In this document: piece after piece, positions 1 through 7,575 of the stretch
How positions within the stretch are numbered: the first letter of the stretch is position 1
Layout: each line of letters opens with the position of its first letter
NCBI GenBank assembly: GCA_017527825.1
Contig: JAFXPO010000033.1
Span: 1-47,350, forward strand
Reading direction: 5' to 3'
DNA from: Oscillospiraceae bacterium
GTDB taxonomy: Bacteria; Bacillota; Clostridia; Oscillospirales; Oscillospiraceae
Length of the DNA stretch: 47,350 nt
Notes under the pieces: generated by a model
Seen by the model: the letters and a program-made list of their open reading frames with translations, nothing else
What the model was told of the DNA's origin: nothing
The model's database searches: none
Position numbers and translations under genes: made by a program

Positions 1-104
1 AGCTTTATCCCAACGGCATGAACTGCTGGGGTTTTCCGTCGCCGGTGCTTCGTGCGGGGAGCAAGCTGCACAGCGAAACCGTCTATTCCTTTGGCGTTCG
101 GTGA
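1..104 (+). CDS. C-terminal end of an upstream CDS, possibly aldose 1-epimerase family
   Basis: An open frame enters from the left edge and ends at TGA 102-104, nine bases before the kinase ATG. The last residues read NCWGFPSPVLRAGSKLHSET followed by VYSFGVR. A terminal LRAGxxLHSET-type stretch resembles the tail of galactose mutarotase-like proteins, and such an epimerase often sits in arabinose clusters, but too little is visible to be sure. The close spacing implies co-transcription with the kinase. Confidence 0.4.
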   Translation, partial: LYPNGMNCWGFPSPVLRAGSKLHSETVYSFGVR

Positions 105-113
105 GGTGACACG

Positions 114-1670
114 ATGGACTTGACGAAAACCGCGCTCGGCATCGAGCTGGGCAGCACGCGCATCAAGGCGGTGCTGATCGATGAAAACCACATTCCCATC
201 GCGAGCGGCGACTTCGAGTGGGAAAATCAGCTGGTGAACGGTATCTGGACGTACTCGTTGGATACAGTGCACAAGGGTATTCAGACCTGCTATGCCAACT
301 TGGTGAAGAACCTCGGGCAGCCCATCGAGACGGTGGGCGCCATCGGCGTCAGCGGCATGATGCACGGCTACCTGCCTTTTGACAAGGACGGAAACCAGCT
401 TGCGGAATTTCGCACCTGGCGCAATACCATCACCGGGGAGGCGGCGGAACAGCTGACAGAGCTGTTCGGCTTCAACATCCCCCAGCGCTGGAGCATCGCA
501 CATCTTTATCAGGCGATCCTGAACGGGGAGGAGCATGTAAAGGACATCGCGTATCTCACGACGCTCGCGGGCTATATCCACTGGCAGATCACGGGCGAAA
601 AGGTCATGGGTGTGGGCGAGGCGTCGGGCATGTTCCCCATCGACTCCGCCAAGCGCGACTACGACGAGGCGATGCTGCATAAGTTTGATTCGCTGCTTGC
701 GCCGAAGGGCTACCCGTGGACGCTGAGGGATATCCTGCCGAAAGTACTGACCGCAGGCAAGCACGCGGGCGTGCTGACCGAGGCGGGCGCGAGGTTCCTC
801 GACCCCTCCGGTACCCTGCAAGCGGGTATCCCCGTTGCTCCCTGTGAGGGCGACGCGGGCACGGGCATGGCGGCGACCAATGCCGTGCGTGTCCGCACGG
901 GCAACGTGTCGGCCGGCACGAGCGACTTTGCCATGGTCGTGGTGGATAAGCCGCTGGGCGTGCACCGGGAGATCGACATGGTGACGACGCCGGACGGTGC
1001 GCCGGTCGCCATGGTACACTGCAACAACTGCACCAGCGACATCAACGCCTGGGTCAATCTGTTTGCCGAGTTTGCGGAAACCATGGGCTTCCCGATGGAC
1101 AAGGGCGAACTGTTTACGAAGCTGTTCCGGTCTGCGCTGCGCGGCGACGCGGACTGCGGCGGGCTGCTGAGCTACAACTACTTCTCTGGCGAGGGCGTGA
1201 CCGATCTGGACGGCGGCCGGCCGCTGTTTGTCCGCACGCCCGACGCGAAACTGACGCTTTCCAACTTCATGCGCACGCATCTGCTCTCTGCCCTTGCCAC
1301 GCTGAAAATCGGCATGGACATCCTGACGCAGACGGAGCAGGTGCAAATCGACAAGCTCTGCGGCCACGGCGGCTTCTTCAAGACGCCGGAGATCGGACAG
1401 CGGATGCTGTCCGCCGCCGTGAACGCGCCGGTGACCGTCATGGAGACGGCGGGCGAGGGCGGCCCCTACGGCATGGCGCTGCTGGCGGCATATATGCTGT
1501 GGAGAGGCGAGGGCGAGAGCCTAGCGGATTATCTGGACAACAAGGTGTTTGCGGGCGCGAAGACATCCACGCTGACCGCGGATCGGGCGGATGTGGACGG
1601 CTTCAACGCCTTTCTGGAACGCTACAAAAAAGCGCTGTCCGTGGAGCGGACAGCGGTGGAGGTGCTGTGA
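114..1670 (+). CDS. araB: FGGY-family sugar kinase, probable L-ribulokinase
   Basis: This 518-residue cytosolic kinase most likely phosphorylates L-ribulose to L-ribulose 5-phosphate in arabinose catabolism. The N-terminal phosphate-binding loop reads [15 protein letters not shown] at residues 9-23. The segments [14 protein letters not shown] (about 302-315) and [14 protein letters not shown] (about 417-430) and the ATP-site segment [18 protein letters not shown] (about 444) are what I recall from the Bacteroides/Clostridia-type ribulokinases, which differ from E. coli AraB. Length is normal for FGGY kinases (about 500-560). The stop overlaps the start of the 4-epimerase gene by one base (TGATG), so the two are translationally coupled. 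That neighbour is the best evidence for the substrate; xylulose or another ketopentose cannot be excluded from sequence alone. Confidence 0.8.
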   Translation: MDLTKTALGIELGSTRIKAVLIDENHIPIASGDFEWENQLVNGIWTYSLDTVHKGIQTCYANLVKNLGQPIETVGAIGVSGMMHGYLPFDKDGNQLAEFRTWRNTITGEAAEQLTELFGFNIPQRWSIAHLYQAILNGEEHVKDIAYLTTLAGYIHWQITGEKVMGVGEASGMFPIDSAKRDYDEAMLHKFDSLLAPKGYPWTLRDILPKVLTAGKHAGVLTEAGARFLDPSGTLQAGIPVAPCEGDAGTGMAATNAVRVRTGNVSAGTSDFAMVVVDKPLGVHREIDMVTTPDGAPVAMVHCNNCTSDINAWVNLFAEFAETMGFPMDKGELFTKLFRSALRGDADCGGLLSYNYFSGEGVTDLDGGRPLFVRTPDAKLTLSNFMRTHLLSALATLKIGMDILTQTEQVQIDKLCGHGGFFKTPEIGQRMLSAAVNAPVTVMETAGEGGPYGMALLAAYMLWRGEGESLADYLDNKVFAGAKTSTLTADRADVDGFNAFLERYKKALSVERTAVEVL

Positions 1671-2359
1671 TGCTGGAAGAATTGAAAAAGACAGTATGCG
1701 AAGCGAATCTGCTGCTGCCGAAGCACAACCTTGTGACCTTTACCTGGGGCAACGTCAGTGGTATCGACCGCGCGAGCGGCCTTGTGGTCATCAAGCCCTC
1801 GGGGGTGGATTACAACGGCATGACACCCGATGATATGGTCGTCGTCGATCTGGACGGCAACCACGTCGAGGGGAAATGGAAGCCCTCCAGCGATACGCCG
1901 ACGCACGTCGTGCTGTACAAGGCGTTTCCCAACATCGGCGGCGTGGTGCATACCCACTCCCGCTGGGCGACGAGCTTCGCGCAGGCTGGCATGGCAATTC
2001 CCGCCATGGGTACCACGCAGGGCGACTATTTCTACGGCGATATTCCCTGCACGCGCCCCATGACCGACGCGGAAATCAAGGGCGAGTACGAGAAGGAGAC
2101 CGGCAATGTGATCGTCGAGACCTTCGCGGGCAAAGACCCCGACGCCGTCCCCGGCGTACTGGTCTACTCCCACGGACCATTCGTCTGGGGCACCGATCCG
2201 ATGAACGCCGTGCATAACGCGGTGGTGATGGAGGAGGTTGCGTTCATGGACTATCACGCCCTGACGCTGAATCCGCAGCACCGCGACATGCAGCAGTCGC
2301 TGCTGGACAAGCACTATCTCCGCAAGCACGGGAAGAACGCGTATTACGGGCAGGGATAA
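1670..2359 (+). CDS. araD: L-ribulose-5-phosphate 4-epimerase
   Basis: This 229-residue class II aldolase-fold enzyme interconverts L-ribulose 5-phosphate and D-xylulose 5-phosphate, feeding arabinose into the pentose phosphate pathway. The start ATG at 1670 overlaps the kinase stop; a longer open frame begins upstream but would lie inside the kinase. Visible family marks are TWGNVSG (about 25-31), KPSG (42-45), the SSDTPTH segment (73-79), the metal-binding HTH pair (His94 and His96) in [11 protein letters not shown], and YSHGPFVWG, which supplies the third histidine ligand. Length matches E. coli AraD (231). It is directly downstream of the kinase in the same operon. No defect is seen in the metal or substrate residues. 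Confidence 0.93.
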   Translation: MLEELKKTVCEANLLLPKHNLVTFTWGNVSGIDRASGLVVIKPSGVDYNGMTPDDMVVVDLDGNHVEGKWKPSSDTPTHVVLYKAFPNIGGVVHTHSRWATSFAQAGMAIPAMGTTQGDYFYGDIPCTRPMTDAEIKGEYEKETGNVIVETFAGKDPDAVPGVLVYSHGPFVWGTDPMNAVHNAVVMEEVAFMDYHALTLNPQHRDMQQSLLDKHYLRKHGKNAYYGQG

Positions 2360-2424
2360 GGCGATATCGATGTAGACGGTATTGCTTCCGATTACGATTA
2401 AGAATATGAAAGGAGCGCGATCTC

Positions 2425-3963
2425 ATGCTGAAAGCGGCAGACATTTTTCAGTCGAATATGGTTCTTCAAAGGGATAAACCGCTTCCTGTTTGGGGCGCTG
2501 CGCAGCCCGGAGCATCGGTCAGCGTAAGCATTCAGGGGCAACAGGCAACATGCGTCGCTGACAGCGAGGGCGGATGGCAGGTGACGCTGCCGCCCTTGTG
2601 CGCTTCCGAGAATGAAACGCTTGTGATCTCCGCGAATGCCGAGCAGGTCCAACTCCATCACATTGCCGTGGGCGAGGTGTGGATCGCCGGGGGACAGTCC
2701 AACATGGAGTTTCACATGCGGTACGAAAAGCATCTGAACGCTGTCAAACCGGAATGCGCCAATCCGCATATTCGCTTTTACGATGTCCCGGAGGTTGCCT
2801 TCGAAGGACAGAAAGATCAGTTTGACTACAGCAGAATGGGAATCTGGCGCACTGCCTCGCCGGAGGATATTGAATATTTCAGCGCCGTCGGGTACTATTT
2901 CCAGCTGGCGCTGGAACAGGACCTGCGGATTCCTGTCGGAATTGTTGGCTGTAACTGGGGCGGCACCGTTTCTGCGTCGTGGATGAATCCCGAAACCGTT
3001 CGCAAGGCGGGACCTGTGTGGATGGAGGAATATGAAGCCTTTATTGCGCGGACGTCATGGGAAGACTACCTCGCCGAGCAGCGCGCCAACCCCCTGAACG
3101 ATCGAGGCAATCCTTTTGCCGACCCGTTCAGTGAGCTTGTCATGCCGCGCACGCCGGAACCAGAAGAGATTGAGGCGCTGTTCGCTTCCGCCAAAGAGGG
3201 CGGAATGCTTCCTGACCCGGATACGATACACGTCATGCCGCATCTGCTTCCCGGCGCGCTCTACCAGTATATGCTCAAGGAGATCGCGCCATTCTCAATC
3301 CGCGGCGTTTTGTGGTATCAGGGGGAGAGCGACGATGAAATGCACCATGCGGACCTCTACGCTTCCATGCTCAGCGGATTGGTTTCCGATTGGCGCGCGT
3401 TGTGGAAGGATGAATCACTGCCGTTCCTGCTGGTGCAGCTTCCCGGATACGAACGATGGCTGCAGAACGAAAACGACCGCTTTGATCTGATTCGTGCGGC
3501 GCAGGAGCAGGTTTCCAAAGACGTTCCGAATACATGGCTGTGCTCGATTTCTGACAGCGGCGAGCAGTTTGACATCCACCCGAAGAACAAATTGCCGGTA
3601 GGCGAGCGCTTAGCGCTTCTGGCAAGGGGACATGTTTACGGAGAGAATATCCTGTGTGACGCTCCCGCTGTAAGCCGTGCGAATCGAGCGGGCGACACGA
3701 TTACGCTGACCTTCGACCATGCCGAAGGGGGTCTGGTGCTCAGAGGGGAGGAACTATCCGCCCTTCGCGTTCGCTCTGCCGGTAAGGAATTGCACTGTCG
3801 GGCGGAGGTGGCTGATTCCTCGGTTATTCTCCGCTTGAACGGTGCAGCTTCAGAAACGATTCAAATCGATTTCGCAAAGGACAAGTTTTACCTTGTCAAT
3901 TTGTTCAACCATGCCGGTATCCCGGCTATTCCGTTTTCCGTTGAAATTGGAAGCGATGGGTAG
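2425..3963 (+). CDS. SASA-type SGNH carbohydrate acetylesterase
   Basis: This 512-residue protein belongs to the sialate O-acetylesterase (SASA, SGNH-hydrolase) superfamily, which removes O-acetyl groups from sugars or acetylated xylan. The nucleophile block is GGQSNM with Ser92, the oxyanion blocks are GCNWGGTVS (about 176) and WYQGESD (about 297), and the catalytic Asp-His pair is DIHPKNK with Asp383 and His385. The N-terminal 75 residues and C-terminal 100 residues are beta-rich and probably flank the catalytic core. No signal peptide is visible, so it should act in the cytoplasm on imported oligosaccharides. A good AAGGAG site precedes ATG 2425, 65 bases after araD, so it may be co-transcribed with the pentose genes; acetylated arabino-xylooligosaccharides are then a plausible substrate (inference). 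Confidence 0.82.
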   Translation: MLKAADIFQSNMVLQRDKPLPVWGAAQPGASVSVSIQGQQATCVADSEGGWQVTLPPLCASENETLVISANAEQVQLHHIAVGEVWIAGGQSNMEFHMRYEKHLNAVKPECANPHIRFYDVPEVAFEGQKDQFDYSRMGIWRTASPEDIEYFSAVGYYFQLALEQDLRIPVGIVGCNWGGTVSASWMNPETVRKAGPVWMEEYEAFIARTSWEDYLAEQRANPLNDRGNPFADPFSELVMPRTPEPEEIEALFASAKEGGMLPDPDTIHVMPHLLPGALYQYMLKEIAPFSIRGVLWYQGESDDEMHHADLYASMLSGLVSDWRALWKDESLPFLLVQLPGYERWLQNENDRFDLIRAAQEQVSKDVPNTWLCSISDSGEQFDIHPKNKLPVGERLALLARGHVYGENILCDAPAVSRANRAGDTITLTFDHAEGGLVLRGEELSALRVRSAGKELHCRAEVADSSVILRLNGAASETIQIDFAKDKFYLVNLFNHAGIPAIPFSVEIGSDG

Positions 3964-4119
3964 GCAAGGCAGATGGAAAAGCTTTCCCTTCCCGGCATAG
4001 CATGATAAGATATCGGGAAAGGAAAACAATCAAAATGTATCAAATTTTAGCAAAAAAAGAAAAACCGATACTTTAGCATGGGCTGACACCTGAACCGGGT
4101 GCTTCAAATCCGGGTGTCG

Positions 4120-4167
4120 CCTCCAAAAGGAAAACGACGCCTTTCGGCGTCGTTTTCCTTTTGGAGG
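4120..4167. terminator. Bidirectional intrinsic terminator, perfect 22-bp inverted repeat
   Basis: Arms at 4120-4141 and 4146-4167 are perfectly complementary around a TTTC loop. The GC-rich core (ACGACGCC/GGCGTCGT) is followed on either strand by TTTTCCTTTT, so it can end both the rightward esterase transcript and the leftward histidine-kinase transcript. Confidence 0.85.
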
Positions 4168-4211
4168 ATTCCCGCGTCCGCTTGAACTGATTGAAACAGG
4201 CACAATACGGT

Positions 4212-5525
4212 CTACGCGCCGAATCGAGGCGGTTCTGGCTCCTGCCGCGGAATCGTTACAGTAACCACAGTCCCGCCACCCTCGCGGGGCGCGATCTGCA
4301 AGGAGCCTCCGCACATCAGCTCCAGACGCTGACGGATGTTCGCCAGAGCGATGTGGGGTTCGCTGTCGTTCGGCGCGTCAGCAAAACCGGGACCGTTATC
4401 CTCCACGGTGATTACGCTGCCTGATTCCGCGCATCGCGTGCGAATGAAAATATGGAGCGGACCGGCTTGCGGGTTTCTGCCGTGCTTCACAGCGTTCTCC
4501 ACGATCGGCTGCAAGGTCAGCGGCGGAACGCGAAAATGGAGATGCGGCATGTCGTAGTCCACAGAAAGCGTGTCCTCGTACACTGCCTGCTCCACCGCGA
4601 GGTAGGCGCGGGTATGCTCCCACTCCGCGGTGAAGGGAATGGTGTGGTCGCTGGCAATGGCGCTAAAGTTCTTGCGCAGGTAGTTGGTGAAGTCCGCGAT
4701 GACCTTCCGTGCCTTGTGAGGGTCCTGATTGCACAGGCTGTAGATGCTCACCATGGTATTGTAGATGAAATGGGGGCGCATTTGCAGCACCATGACACTG
4801 GTGCGCTGCCGGGCGATCTCCTGATGCTGCTCGGTGATCTTCCGCTGCGCGAACAGGTATTGCTTGAGCTGGCTGGAGAGAATGACGCCGACCATCGAGA
4901 ACGCAGTGAGAAGAAGTCCGGCGTGAATGAGCAGAAAAACAGGAACAAACAGATGAACAAAGAGGATCAGAGCTATCGGGAGCAGGCAGACGAGAAGAGC
5001 ACGGAGGAGGCGCTTGGGCAGCCTGTCCCGTCTGCGGATCACGCCGACTGCGTTGAGAAGCAGAATGGCGAGCACGGGCAGAATCAGAAGCGGATACTCT
5101 GGGGCAAGAACGAGCTGAGCGTCCGGGGTCACGTTGTAGAAAAATGGCGTGAACTGGGCGACATTCAGCAGCGTGAAGTACAGCCCGCAGATTGCGAGCT
5201 CGACCCGAAAAAGCGTACTTTTGCGCCAGTTTTCCCCGCAAATGTGCAGCAGATAAACCGTCAGCATGGGGTAAGGGAACACAAGGAGAGACTCACAATA
5301 GGAGGCGATCTGTGCCGCCGTTGCCGAACCGGGAAGCAGATAGGTCAATATTTCCACCAGAAACGCGCCGTAACCCAGCAGGATCGAGGCGAAAAACATG
5401 GTGAAAAAGCGCCTGCTCCACCGGTCCATGCCGGGGGAGCCGACGGCGACCCAAAGCTCCAGTATGGTCAGCGTCAGAGCCGCGCCACATGTGAAGCTGT
5501 AGAAGAAAACTGCCCAGATGTTCAC
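4212..5525 (-). CDS. LytS-type membrane sensor histidine kinase
   Basis: This 437-residue kinase has about six or seven hydrophobic segments in the first 215 residues, then a His_kinase domain (PF06580 type) and a GHKL ATPase domain. The phosphorylated histidine is His252 in MRPHFIYNTM, the N box is IVENAVKHG (about 341-349), G1 is VEDNGPGF (about 374) and a GGGT turn lies near 421. The start is GTG 5525, which overlaps the stop of the upstream response regulator by four bases (GTGA), so the pair is coupled. The multi-spanning sensor without a large extracellular loop suggests it reads a signal within or at the membrane. LytS-type kinases usually partner LytTR regulators; here the partner is an XRE-receiver fusion. 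The gene ends just before the bidirectional terminator. Confidence 0.9.
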   Translation of the reverse strand: MNIWAVFFYSFTCGAALTLTILELWVAVGSPGMDRWSRRFFTMFFASILLGYGAFLVEILTYLLPGSATAAQIASYCESLLVFPYPMLTVYLLHICGENWRKSTLFRVELAICGLYFTLLNVAQFTPFFYNVTPDAQLVLAPEYPLLILPVLAILLLNAVGVIRRRDRLPKRLLRALLVCLLPIALILFVHLFVPVFLLIHAGLLLTAFSMVGVILSSQLKQYLFAQRKITEQHQEIARQRTSVMVLQMRPHFIYNTMVSIYSLCNQDPHKARKVIADFTNYLRKNFSAIASDHTIPFTAEWEHTRAYLAVEQAVYEDTLSVDYDMPHLHFRVPPLTLQPIVENAVKHGRNPQAGPLHIFIRTRCAESGSVITVEDNGPGFADAPNDSEPHIALANIRQRLELMCGGSLQIAPREGGGTVVTVTIPRQEPEPPRFGA

Positions 5526-6121
5526 TCTCCGGTGCCTCCATACATAAACGGATAACGCAGGTTTTTGAGTTGTTCGCGGACGCTGTCCGCCGTGATCGGT
5601 TTGACCATGAACCCGCAGGCGCCCGTGCTCCAGGCGTCCAGAGAATATTCGGCGTAGGCGGTCAGAAACATGACGTTGGTGCGGGGATTGATCTCGCGCA
5701 GCGTGCGGCAGAGATCAAGCCCGCTGGTGCTCCCCAGCTCGATATCCAGGATTGCCAGCGCAATGCGAGTTATTTTTGCGTACTCAATCGCTTCCTGCGG
5801 CCAGATGAAGCCTGTGATCGTGGCGTTCGGCATGACCTCCTCCAGCACGGACAGACCGTCGGTGAGGACAACCTTGCTGTCATCCACCAAAATGACGTTG
5901 GGCGACTCATCGCTCTTCGCGGCGGCGGTGAGCAGCGCATTGGCGTCCACGCCCAGGACTTCGGAGAGGCGGGCGATCATCGCGGCGTCCGGCAGACGAA
6001 GACCGCTCTCCCATCGGGCAATCGTAGGGCGGGTGACGTACATCCGCTCGGATAATTCCCGCTGTGAGAGTCCCGCTTCGGTTCTCAGGCTCCGCAGAGT
6101 TTCCGCAAAAGGAGTGTTCAT
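5522..6121 (-). CDS. Response regulator with N-terminal XRE helix-turn-helix and C-terminal receiver domain
   Basis: This is a 199-residue two-domain regulator in reversed order. Residues 8-62 are a Cro/C1-type helix-turn-helix (AGLSQRELSERMYVTRPTIA, then RWESG). Residues 76-190 are a CheY-like receiver with all active-site residues: Asp80/Asp81, phosphoacceptor Asp126 (AILDIELG), Thr154 (FLTAY) and Lys174 (VKPI). The start is ATG 6121 because GAGG lies 10 bases upstream; a TTG at 6130 has no usable site. It overlaps the kinase start by four bases. It is divergent from the DxDxDG-domain and channel genes, and a 17-bp dyad lies between them, so this regulator is the obvious candidate to control that locus (inference). 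XRE domains fused ahead of a receiver are much rarer than LytTR or winged-helix outputs. Confidence 0.92.
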   Translation of the reverse strand: MNTPFAETLRSLRTEAGLSQRELSERMYVTRPTIARWESGLRLPDAAMIARLSEVLGVDANALLTAAAKSDESPNVILVDDSKVVLTDGLSVLEEVMPNATITGFIWPQEAIEYAKITRIALAILDIELGSTSGLDLCRTLREINPRTNVMFLTAYAEYSLDAWSTGACGFMVKPITADSVREQLKNLRYPFMYGGTGE

Positions 6122-6139
6122 AACTGTCAAACCTCAAGT

Positions 6140-6168
6140 ATTATATTTTTTATATCATATTCAGAACA
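6140..6168 (-). promoter_or_regulatory. Candidate promoter of the XRE-receiver/kinase pair
   Basis: On the minus strand a perfect TATAAT (plus 6140-6145) lies 18 bases ahead of the regulator ATG. With a 17-nt spacer the -35 would be TGTTCT (plus 6163-6168), which is weak, so activation or autoregulation is plausible. The surrounding AT-rich block 6137-6162 is an imperfect palindrome. Confidence 0.4.
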
Positions 6169-6205
6169 GGTGAAAAAAGCAAGAGAACGGCGAAAAAAGG
6201 CGAAA

Positions 6206-6256
6206 GGTTCCGTTTTGGAACCCCCCGTTGCCAGATAGAGAGAGTCGCTGTAAAAT
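6206..6256 (+). promoter_or_regulatory. Dyad operator plus sigma-A-type promoter (copy 1)
   Basis: The dyad GGTTCC-GTTTT-GGAACC occupies 6206-6222. Five bases later comes a -35 TTGCCA (6228-6233), a 17-nt spacer and a -10 TAAAAT (6251-6256). The same arrangement recurs at 10509-10559. It would drive the DxDxDG-repeat protein and the large MscS channel after a leader of about 350 bases. The dyad abuts the -35 on its upstream side, the usual position for an activator. Confidence 0.68.
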
Positions 6257-6284
6257 ATAAAGGAGTTTATAGGCGCTTTTTTGC

Positions 6285-6476
6285 ATGAAAACTGTCACCG
6301 CAAAACCAGGCAGGCGAAAAGTGTGTCAGGAGGAATGCAAAACATTGGAGGAAGTGGAGCAAAACGGGAAATCGGAGGAGATTGCCACGCACGCTCCGAA
6401 CGTTTTGCAGGAGTATTTCTCGCAGCACGAGTTGCTCAAGCTGGACGGTGAGCCGCGTCTCATTATCCACGAATAA
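6285..6476 (+). CDS. Possible small leader protein, 63 residues, low support
   Basis: An ATG-initiated frame lies in the leader between promoter copy 1 and the DxDxDG-repeat gene. The product would be a charged Glu/Lys-rich peptide (for example KVCQEECKTLEEVEQNGKSE) with no signal peptide or recognised domain. The only AAAGGAG (6259-6265) lies about 19 bases upstream, which is too far for normal initiation. It fills part of an otherwise gene-free 500-base stretch (6122-6618). The remainder, 6477-6618, shows no clear promoter, terminator or structure. It may be non-coding leader. Confidence 0.25.
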   Translation: MKTVTAKPGRRKVCQEECKTLEEVEQNGKSEEIATHAPNVLQEYFSQHELLKLDGEPRLIIHE

Positions 6477-6618
6477 TCCCTGCGCCACGGGAACCATTTC
6501 ATAACGAGCGCGGAGGATACCGAATTTATACAACAGGATTCGCTGTTCCTGCGTTTGTTGCTGTAGGCGTGGTGCTTCGAATCTCTTGTTTGATATTAGA
6601 AAACTAAGGAGAATAACG

Positions 6619-7488
6619 ATGAGCAAAACAATTTTAATCAGCGAACTGCGCGCAAAGATTCTGTCCGACGCCGCGACCAAGGCAATGATGACGCCGTCCT
6701 CCAGAAACGCGATTTTCCTGGATGTGGACGGTGACGGTCCTGCCGATTTCGGTTTCCTCTGCTCCGATCTGCGCGGCGACGTCCTTGATACGATTGCCGT
6801 TGACTTCACCAACGATGGCGATTTCGATTTCTATATTTACAACTGCCAGAACCCGGAGAACGCCTACTGCGTGTACTATTCTGCCGGATCCAATGTCCCC
6901 ATGCTGCTCACCAAGGCACAGACGACGAGGACCCTTGACATGCTCATCCCGATGCTGGACGCGATCCGCAACTTTGACGCCGCCGCCTTCGCGAAGTTCT
7001 TCAAGGGCATGAAGGCTGCCGTCGTCGCGCACTTTGCCAACGCCAATAGCAGCGCGAACAAGACCGTTCTTATCAGCGATCTGCGTGCCAAGCTTGAGGA
7101 GAGCGCTGAGACCAAGGCGATGATCCGCCCCGCCGGAAAGAACGCGGTTCTGGTTGACATCGACGCGGACGGCCCCGCCGACTTCGCGTTCCTCTGCTCC
7201 GACGTCAAGGGCAATATGCTTGACACCATTGCCATCGACCTCACGGGCGAGGGTCTGTTCAACCTGTATCTCTACAACTGCCTGGACGCTGAGGAAACCG
7301 AGCTGGTTTACTATCCCGCCGACCTGAGCGCTCCCGCGGAGACCGTCAAAGAAGGCGAACTGTACGAAAAGACCATGGCGGTTGCCGCCAAGGCGGTCGA
7401 GGCACTCTGCAACTTTGACGCCGCGACCTTTGGCGAAACCTTCCGCGGTCTGAAGAAGCAGATGATCGCGTTTAGCGAAAATAAGTAA
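6619..7488 (+). CDS. Cytosolic protein with two tandem DxDxDG (EF-hand-loop-like) domains
   Basis: I do not recognise a named family. The 289-residue protein is a tandem duplication: residues 3-138 and 148-286 align along their length, each with a helical start (ISELRAKILSDAATKAM / ISDLRAKLEESAETKAM), a nine-residue acidic loop (DVDGDGPAD 35-43; DIDADGPAD 180-188), an FxFLCSD strand, a second loop (DFTNDGDFD 62-70; degenerate DLTGEGLFN 207-215), an LYNC strand and a C-terminal helical segment containing a conserved NFDAA. The loops resemble calcium loops of EF hands, dockerins or thrombospondin type 3 repeats without EF helices. There is no signal peptide or membrane segment. Start ATG 6619 is chosen for its AAGGAG site; an in-frame start at 6586 lacks one. 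A single-domain paralogue lies at 10653. Calcium binding is inferred only. Confidence 0.8.
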   Translation: MSKTILISELRAKILSDAATKAMMTPSSRNAIFLDVDGDGPADFGFLCSDLRGDVLDTIAVDFTNDGDFDFYIYNCQNPENAYCVYYSAGSNVPMLLTKAQTTRTLDMLIPMLDAIRNFDAAAFAKFFKGMKAAVVAHFANANSSANKTVLISDLRAKLEESAETKAMIRPAGKNAVLVDIDADGPADFAFLCSDVKGNMLDTIAIDLTGEGLFNLYLYNCLDAEETELVYYPADLSAPAETVKEGELYEKTMAVAAKAVEALCNFDAATFGETFRGLKKQMIAFSENK

Positions 7489-7575
7489 CAACAGCGATTG
7501 ATACCCATGAGCCATGCCTACAGCAACAAGGGCAGGAAAACTGACGGCGTGAAAAGCGCTGAAGGGAGAAGAACG

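Noticed and set aside
4078..4129. Functional tRNA or selenocysteine tRNA
   Set aside because: TTCAAAT recalls a T loop or a UCA anticodon loop, but acceptor, D and T stems cannot be formed from the flanks.
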